This document shows, piece by piece, positions 5,839-9,773 of a DNA stretch of 9,773 nt. Under the pieces are notes generated by a model. The model was not told the DNA's origin. It did not search any database and worked only from the letters and a program-made list of their open reading frames with translations. Location: positions 1-9,773 of the forward strand of contig CABUHE010000044.1 in assembly GCA_902491375.1 (NCBI GenBank), in the 5' to 3' direction. The translations under genes were made by a program, and so were the position numbers. Position 1 is the first letter of the stretch. Each line of letters starts with the position of its first letter. Source of the stretch: an uncultured Prevotella sp. (GTDB taxonomy: Bacteria; Bacteroidota; Bacteroidia; Bacteroidales; Bacteroidaceae).

Positions 5839-7272
5839 TTATTTGCTATGATTGTTTACTGTCTTCAACACTTCGTAATTGATTTCGACTGGATATTTTT
5901 TTCGAAGTTCAGTTATCCACTGCTCTTCAAGCATTTCCTGATAGTCCGCTGTTACAAGTCCTTTTACGTCCGTATAGTCATCAGGCTTTTTCTTTAGCAG
6001 TTTGCCGTATACGGCGTCTATGGGGAAGTCTTTCAACTGGTTGACAGTCGTGTCTTTCTTGAACACCATCTTGTCGATGAATGCATTATCGCCTTCTTTG
6101 AATACGCCTTTCTCAACACGTATTCTAAGAATAGAGTCGTTATTGAAAGTTGAGCGTAATACTTCCGCCCATTTGTTGAATGGTAGATCTTTCACGCAGT
6201 CGCGTACGGCTTTCACATCGTCTTTCTGCTTAACATGGTAAACCATGCCTTTGTATCTCGGTTCGTCCCAGTAGTATTTTTTCTTGTTTTTCTTGAAGTA
6301 TTCTTCAAGTCCTTTCTCATCGTTTGCAGCCTTTTCCCAAATTGTACGGTTGCTGATTTCATACAGCAGAAGTCCGTCGTGATATTCTTGTATGAGATAT
6401 TTTAAAGATGGGTCTTTGGCTTCAAGCTCTTTCATCTTATTGTTAATAACGTCTTCTTTTGTAAGTTTACCGTCAGAAGACTTTACAATTTCATCAATCT
6501 TCTTGTTTATGATCTGTTCGCGTAGTCCCCGTGCGTCAATGAAACGCAGTATACTGTTTTTCAGTGTGTCAAACGGCTCAAGCTGCTTGCGTTCTTTCAT
6601 AAGTATGATATGGAATCCGACAGGTGACTTTACAACTCCGCTCATCTCGCCTGGCTGTAAAGCGTAAGCTGCGTCTTCAAATTCTTTCAGCGTCTGTCCC
6701 GGTTGTATCCATGGCAGTTCACCGCCATTTTTAGCCGATCCTGGGTCTTGTGAATATTTGCGTGCAAGTTCAGCGAAATCTGCTCCGTTTTTCAGTACCT
6801 GATACAAAGAGTCAGCTCTTTGTCTTGCCTCTTCATATTTTGCAGTCGGGGCTTTCTGTTCCACGTATATCAGAATGTGGGCTGGTTTGATAAGGCCACG
6901 CGGTCCGATGTGTTCTTTAGTTCTGTTATAAATGTCTCGTGCTTCGTTCAGAAGGCTAGTGCTGTCTACAAATGACGGACGCACTTCCTGGTCGCGATAC
7001 ATAGCAAACTCATTTTTGAATGAGCTTAGTGTATCAAGTCTTGCGTCAATTGCGGCAGCCACTTTTAATTTGTAATTGACAAATAAGTCAACATATTCAT
7101 TAACTGTCTTTTTGTCTATCACATCTTCCGAATTGTTTTTGTTGTAAGAGTATTCAAATTCGGAACGCGCTATAGGTTTGCCGTTGATTTTCATAACGAC
7201 AGGATCTGCCTGTTGAGCATAAGCCATGCTTCCGCAAAGAAGCATGGCCACGATAATATTTATTGATTTCAT
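5839..7272 (-). CDS. Periplasmic peptidyl-prolyl isomerase, single clear parvulin domain
   Basis: The first 19 residues are a classic signal peptide (MKS, a hydrophobic core, then cleavage after AYA and before QQ). The 477-residue product has an N-terminal helical region (about 22-120) and a well-conserved parvulin domain at about 127-228. All landmarks are present: AHILI (His132), the YSQDPGSAKNGGELPW segment (173-188, Asp176 in the usual Cys/Asp position) and GFHIILM (His221). The remaining 250 residues are Lys-rich and helical, with a possible degenerate second parvulin-like unit from about 326. It probably assists folding of outer-membrane proteins with the SurA-like neighbour encoded 3 nt downstream. 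The start is supported by the signal peptide. No Shine-Dalgarno is seen, which is normal for Bacteroidetes. It lies 65 nt after guaB with no evident terminator, so it may be co-transcribed. Confidence 0.9.
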   Translation of the reverse strand: MKSINIIVAMLLCGSMAYAQQADPVVMKINGKPIARSEFEYSYNKNNSEDVIDKKTVNEYVDLFVNYKLKVAAAIDARLDTLSSFKNEFAMYRDQEVRPSFVDSTSLLNEARDIYNRTKEHIGPRGLIKPAHILIYVEQKAPTAKYEEARQRADSLYQVLKNGADFAELARKYSQDPGSAKNGGELPWIQPGQTLKEFEDAAYALQPGEMSGVVKSPVGFHIILMKERKQLEPFDTLKNSILRFIDARGLREQIINKKIDEIVKSSDGKLTKEDVINNKMKELEAKDPSLKYLIQEYHDGLLLYEISNRTIWEKAANDEKGLEEYFKKNKKKYYWDEPRYKGMVYHVKQKDDVKAVRDCVKDLPFNKWAEVLRSTFNNDSILRIRVEKGVFKEGDNAFIDKMVFKKDTTVNQLKDFPIDAVYGKLLKKKPDDYTDVKGLVTADYQEMLEEQWITELRKKYPVEINYEVLKTVNNHSK

Positions 7273-7337
7273 TTTTCTATCTAAAGATTCTGTTCAGCGT
7301 TCATTTAGCCCGTATCAGCTTTAATTCCACGTATCGT

Positions 7338-8816
7338 TTATTCGTGACGTGAATAGTTTGGAGCCTCGCTTGTTATAGTGATGTCGTGCGGATGGCTCTC
7401 AAGTACACCGGCATTTGTTATACGTACAAACTTAGCGTTATGAAGTGTGTCAATGTCTTTAGCACCACAATAACCCATACCTGAGCGCAAACCACCAACG
7501 AGCTGATATACAACCTCTTGTACTGTGCCTTTGTAAGGAACGCGTCCTGCAATACCTTCCGGCACGAGTTTCTTAACGTCCTTAGTGTCTGCCTGGAAGT
7601 AGCGGTCTTTTGAACCGTTCTCCATAGCTTCGAGGCTACCCATACCACGGTAGCTCTTGAACTTACGGCCGTTAAAGATGATTGTGTCGCCTGGACTTTC
7701 CTCTGTACCTGCGACGAGTGAACCTATCATTACGCAGTTGCCACCAGCAGCAAGAGCCTTGACTATATCGCCAGAATAGCGCAATCCGCCATCAGCAATG
7801 AGAGGTACATTTGTATCTTTGAGTGCGCAAGCGACGTCGTAAACAGCGCTGAGCTGCGGTACGCCTACACCTGCGACAACACGTGTCGTGCAGATACTGC
7901 CCGGTCCGATACCTACCTTGATGGCGTCAGCTCCGTTTTCAACGAGCATTTTAGCTGCTGCGCCTGTTGCAACGTTGCCGACAACGATATCAACATTCGG
8001 GAATGCGTTCTTTGCTTCACGCAGTTTGTCAATCACTCCTTTAGAATGGCCGTGAGCCGTATCTATTACGATTGCGTCTGCATTTGCATCTACAAGGGCC
8101 TGCATACGGTCGAGCGTGTCTACGGTTACGCCTACTCCGGCTGCAACGCGAAGACGTCCTTTATCATCTTTACATGCGATAGGTTTGTCCTTAGCCTTAG
8201 TAATATCTTTATATGTAATAAGGCCTACGAGCTTGTTGTCGCTGTCAACAACGGGCAACTTCTCGATCTTATTCTCCTGCAATATTTGAGCAGCATCAGT
8301 AAGATCGGTACGGATGTGGGTAGTGACAAGATGTTCTCTTGTCATAACTTCGTCAATCTTGCGGTCAAGACGGCGCTCAAAACGGAGGTCACGGTTTGTT
8401 ACGATACCTACAAGATGGTTCTCATCGTCAACGACAGGTATTCCTCCAATGTGATATTCGGCCATCATGTTGAGCGCATCCTGTACGGTTGAGCCACGGC
8501 GTATTGTAACTGGGTCGTATATCATACCGTTTTCAGCACGCTTGACAATTGCCACCTGACGTGCCTGCTCTTCTATCGACATGTTTTTGTGTATTACGCC
8601 GATACCACCTTCACGGGCTATCGCGATGGCCATAGCCGATTCGGTAACTGTGTCCATAGCTGCTGTTACAAAAGGTATGTTCAACCCGATGTTGCGCGAG
8701 AACCTGGTTTTCAACTCTACCGTTTTAGGCAGTACTTCTGAATAAGCTGGGATTAAAAGGACGTCGTCAAATGTAAGACCGTCCATTACAATTTTATCTG
8801 CAACAAATGATGACAT
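7338..8816 (-). CDS. guaB: Inosine-5'-monophosphate dehydrogenase
   Basis: IMP dehydrogenase oxidises IMP to XMP with NAD, the committed step of GTP synthesis in the cytoplasm. The 492-residue length is normal. The N-terminal part of the catalytic barrel (about 10-95) is interrupted by two CBS domains (about 97-150 and 158-210), which bind adenine or guanine nucleotides in this family and tune activity. The rest of the barrel carries IDTAHGH at 251-257, GPGSICTTR at 304-312 with catalytic Cys309, ADGGL at 341-345 (Asp342 contacts IMP) and YRGMGS at 389-394. The flap Arg405-Tyr406 acts as the general base pair in the family. No key residue is missing. The start matches the usual N-terminus ahead of GLTFDDVLLIP. 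It is the first gene of the - strand cluster, behind its own promoter-like box at 8842-8849. Confidence 0.98.
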   Translation of the reverse strand: MSSFVADKIVMDGLTFDDVLLIPAYSEVLPKTVELKTRFSRNIGLNIPFVTAAMDTVTESAMAIAIAREGGIGVIHKNMSIEEQARQVAIVKRAENGMIYDPVTIRRGSTVQDALNMMAEYHIGGIPVVDDENHLVGIVTNRDLRFERRLDRKIDEVMTREHLVTTHIRTDLTDAAQILQENKIEKLPVVDSDNKLVGLITYKDITKAKDKPIACKDDKGRLRVAAGVGVTVDTLDRMQALVDANADAIVIDTAHGHSKGVIDKLREAKNAFPNVDIVVGNVATGAAAKMLVENGADAIKVGIGPGSICTTRVVAGVGVPQLSAVYDVACALKDTNVPLIADGGLRYSGDIVKALAAGGNCVMIGSLVAGTEESPGDTIIFNGRKFKSYRGMGSLEAMENGSKDRYFQADTKDVKKLVPEGIAGRVPYKGTVQEVVYQLVGGLRSGMGYCGAKDIDTLHNAKFVRITNAGVLESHPHDITITSEAPNYSRHE

Positions 8817-8841
8817 ATATTACTTAGAAATTTATTGCGTG

Positions 8842-8849
8842 CAAATTTA
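8842..8849 (-). promoter_or_regulatory. Bacteroidetes-type -7 box upstream of guaB
   Basis: Read on the - strand this is TAAATTTG, an exact fit to the Bacteroidetes -7 consensus TAnnTTTG. It lies 25 bases before the guaB ATG, so the 5' leader would be only about 15-20 nt, leaving no room for a riboswitch. No TTTG-type -33 element is visible at the usual 19-21 base spacing, where the sequence is instead a T-tract preceded by GCACGTATGG. The upstream half is therefore unsupported. This promoter would drive guaB and possibly the whole cluster. Confidence 0.55.
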
Positions 8850-8994
8850 GCAAAAAAAATCCATACGTGCTATGCTTTTGCCTGATTTATTATTGAATTA
8901 ATGCTATTTAACCCATTTGTAAAATTCGTATATGATAAGCTTGAAAACGTTTGTTTGTCGATATTTTTTTTGTACTGAAGACTTAAAAATAGAA

Positions 8995-9028
8995 TAAAGG
9001 ATCTTACCTTCACAGGCTCGATCCTTTA
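8995..9028 (-). terminator. Possible terminator of the right-hand - strand transcript
   Basis: TAAAGGATC at 8995-9003 and GATCCTTTA at 9020-9028 form a perfect 9-bp inverted repeat around a 16-base loop. Read on the - strand the hairpin is followed by a T-rich tract, TTCTATTTTT (8994-8985). That fits a weak intrinsic terminator insulating guaB from transcription arriving from the right. On the + strand no T-run follows. The distance from the stop of the partial gene (about 300 bases) is long, so it may instead end a separate small RNA. Confidence 0.45.
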
Positions 9029-9094
9029 AAACAATTTTAGTTATGAGATGTTTAATAAAAATATATAATTGATTCCGTCACGGATAACATTTGT

Positions 9095-9118
9095 GAAGGC
9101 TGTTTGTCCCAGCCGTTC
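9095..9118. other. Stem-loop in the guaB upstream region
   Basis: GAAGGCTG (9095-9102) pairs with CAGCCGTTC (9110-9118), giving eight pairs with one bulged G at 9115 and a 7-base loop (9103-9109). It is more GC-rich than its surroundings, which makes a real structure more likely. Its left arm overlaps an 8-base segment (9092-9099) complementary to the loop of the 8995-9028 hairpin. No known RNA family is recognised. Confidence 0.4.
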
Positions 9119-9120
9119 AG

Positions 9121-9165
9121 ATGCGCGGATTTTTTGTTTTATAATAAATACAGACTAATCCGCAT
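9121..9165. repeat. Imperfect inverted repeat with long AT-rich loop
   Basis: ATGC plus GGATT (9121-9124 and 9127-9131, with a two-base bulge at 9125-9126) pair with AATCCGCAT at 9157-9165, giving nine pairs around a 25-base AT-rich loop. It directly adjoins the stem-loop at 9095-9118. It could be two operator half-sites or part of a folded RNA; the sequence does not decide between them. Confidence 0.35.
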
Positions 9166-9217
9166 ATGTGATTTTACTTGTGTTGATTTCCTTTTACCTT
9201 AATATTATAGTTATTTT

Positions 9218-9304
9218 AACCCGAACCGACCACTTGGCGTGTAATGATTATTGGTAAAATGTCAATGAAAAATTTTCTTTGTCGTATAATGGGCGATTCG
9301 GGTT
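9218..9304. repeat. Widely spaced 8-bp inverted repeat
   Basis: AACCCGAA at 9218-9225 is exactly complementary to TTCGGGTT at 9297-9304, with 71 bases between them. The pair is GC-richer than its surroundings and begins 24 bases past the stop of the partial right-hand gene. It could close a long-range 3' UTR structure. An 8-bp match at this distance can also arise by chance. Confidence 0.3.
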
Positions 9305-9328
9305 TTGTTTGTTATTTTGTACAATATT

Positions 9329-9773
9329 TTAAGATGCTATGTCGTGTTTTGTATGATATTTCTTGTTTGTGAGATGTTCAAGGTGAGAGCCCTCTTTGTA
9401 TATAATATTCATGACAAGATTTGTTAGCTGATTTCTGTTCCTTGTCTTTTCTCCGGTTGATTCGTCAATAGAGTAAGATTCCTTGCACTCTCCATGTTCC
9501 CAAATCTCATAATCCTTACGGCAAAGTCCCGTTTTTGTTCTGTCCATTGACCATAAACCGTCAGGATAGCCATTGTTGTCGTAATGACCGGACAGAATTT
9601 CTCCACAAAAGTTTCCTTTTACATCGCCTGTCGGTTTACCATTTAGCATTTTTAGACGTAATGTTGTTGTACCGGTCATAAAATTGAATACGCGTGAACT
9701 GCATACAGATTTGTAATAATACGTGAGTTCGGTATAAGAAAACGATTGAAAAAGTTGTGGGAATGAGATATTT
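9329..9773 (-). CDS. Unrecognised protein with MORN-like motif, 5' end outside the window
   Basis: I do not recognise a named family. The frame ends with TAA at 9331-9329 and stays open to the right edge, giving at least 147 residues. There is an ATG at 9679 (116 residues), but the frame continues for 31 codons upstream of it without a stop, and no promoter-like box precedes it, so the gene is probably cut by the window edge. About 20-35 residues after that Met, GHYDNNGYPDGLW resembles one MORN or YwqK-type repeat (G-x-Y-x-N-G-x-x-x-G-x-W), common in Bacteroidales proteins of unknown role; NGKPTGDVKG just before may be a second, weaker unit. The C-terminal 50 residues are Lys/His/Thr-rich and polar. 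There is no visible membrane segment. Function is unknown; a shorter gene starting at 9679 is the alternative. Confidence 0.6.
   Translation of the reverse strand, partial: NISFPQLFQSFSYTELTYYYKSVCSSRVFNFMTGTTTLRLKMLNGKPTGDVKGNFCGEILSGHYDNNGYPDGLWSMDRTKTGLCRKDYEIWEHGECKESYSIDESTGEKTRNRNQLTNLVMNIIYKEGSHLEHLTNKKYHTKHDIAS

Larger units (their letters stand above)
8817..9328. other. Gene-free, AT-rich intergenic region with several inverted repeats
   Basis: This 512-base stretch between guaB and the partial right-hand gene has no credible open reading frame on either strand. It contains the guaB -7 box at its left end and then four inverted repeats listed separately (8995-9028, 9095-9118, 9121-9165, 9218-9304). 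Upstream of the -7 box, 8850-8994 is AT-rich with T-runs and shows no further structure. Because the right-hand gene is also on the - strand, the whole region is its 3' flank plus the guaB promoter. I saw no tRNA, transposon end or known regulatory RNA in it. Confidence 0.7.

Noticed and set aside
7216..7272. Lipoprotein signal (Cys13) in the upstream isomerase
   Set aside because: The residues before Cys13 are Met-Leu-Leu, with no small residue at the -1 position, and a good type I cleavage site (AYA before QQ) follows at residue 19.
7273..7337. Terminator or promoter between guaB and the first isomerase gene
   Set aside because: The 65 bases contain no stem followed by a T-run and no TAnnTTTG box; only short GATACG and GTTCA direct repeats are present.
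7418..7648. A second - strand open frame overlapping the 3' part of guaB
   Set aside because: It is a shifted-frame shadow of the conserved guaB C-terminus, which itself is intact, so no frameshift or second gene is needed.
8046..8492. A 148-codon open frame on the + strand, inside guaB
   Set aside because: It is the reverse complement of the CBS-domain coding region of guaB. The Cys/Tyr/Ile-rich product resembles no family and is explained by codon bias of the true gene.
8817..8841. Purine riboswitch controlling guaB
   Set aside because: The -7 box at 8842-8849 leaves a leader of about 20 nt, too short for an aptamer, and no purine-aptamer core was seen further upstream.
9041..9068. Tiny + strand open frame starting ATGAGATGT
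   Set aside because: It codes for nine residues before a stop, has no promoter-like box in front, and cannot be told from chance.

Overview
The window looks like a Bacteroidales chromosome, probably Prevotella-like. This rests on the protein families (paired SurA/PpiC-type isomerases followed by an OstA-like protein, a MutL with a DQHRAH motif), the lack of Shine-Dalgarno sequences before most starts, and a TAnnTTTG-type -7 box before guaB. Genus-level placement is inference; no search was possible.

Layout. Bases 1-46 are the 3' end of a 5S rRNA on the + strand, the last gene of an rRNA operon that enters from the left and ends at a strong hairpin-plus-T-tract terminator (59-100). Bases 101-367 have no gene. 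They hold a 9-nt G-rich tandem repeat (119-154), a near-identical direct repeat pair, and a long imperfect hairpin (258-301) at the point where the rRNA operon converges with mutL. All protein genes are on the - strand. In order of transcription they are: guaB (8816-7338), a single-parvulin periplasmic isomerase (7272-5839), a SurA-like two-parvulin isomerase (5835-4381), an OstA/LptA-like repeat protein (4384-2600), a 101-residue tail-anchored protein (2599-2294) and mutL (2215-368). From 7272 to 2294 the genes touch or overlap: a 3-nt gap, then an ATGA overlap, then a stop codon directly abutting the next start. They are almost certainly one transcript. guaB (65 nt upstream) and mutL (78 nt downstream) may be on the same transcript, since no convincing terminator separates them. 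Bases 8817-9328 are non-coding: they contain the guaB promoter and several inverted repeats. The right edge holds the 3' part of an unrecognised - strand gene with a MORN-like motif.

Biology. The core is an outer-membrane biogenesis cluster. Two secreted parvulin-family chaperones would escort outer-membrane proteins. A membrane-anchored OstA-like protein with about 29-residue beta-strand repeats would carry lipopolysaccharide across the periplasm. A small inner-membrane protein of unknown role is translationally coupled to it. Housekeeping genes for GTP synthesis (guaB) and mismatch repair (mutL) flank the cluster. Nothing here looks like a phage, insertion sequence, CRISPR or defence island. 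The less ordinary signals are: the regular 29-residue repeat of the OstA-like protein; active-site histidines split between the two parvulin domains of the SurA-like protein; a MutL whose endonuclease motifs are degenerate; the uncharacterised 101-residue protein; and a structured non-coding region upstream of guaB.
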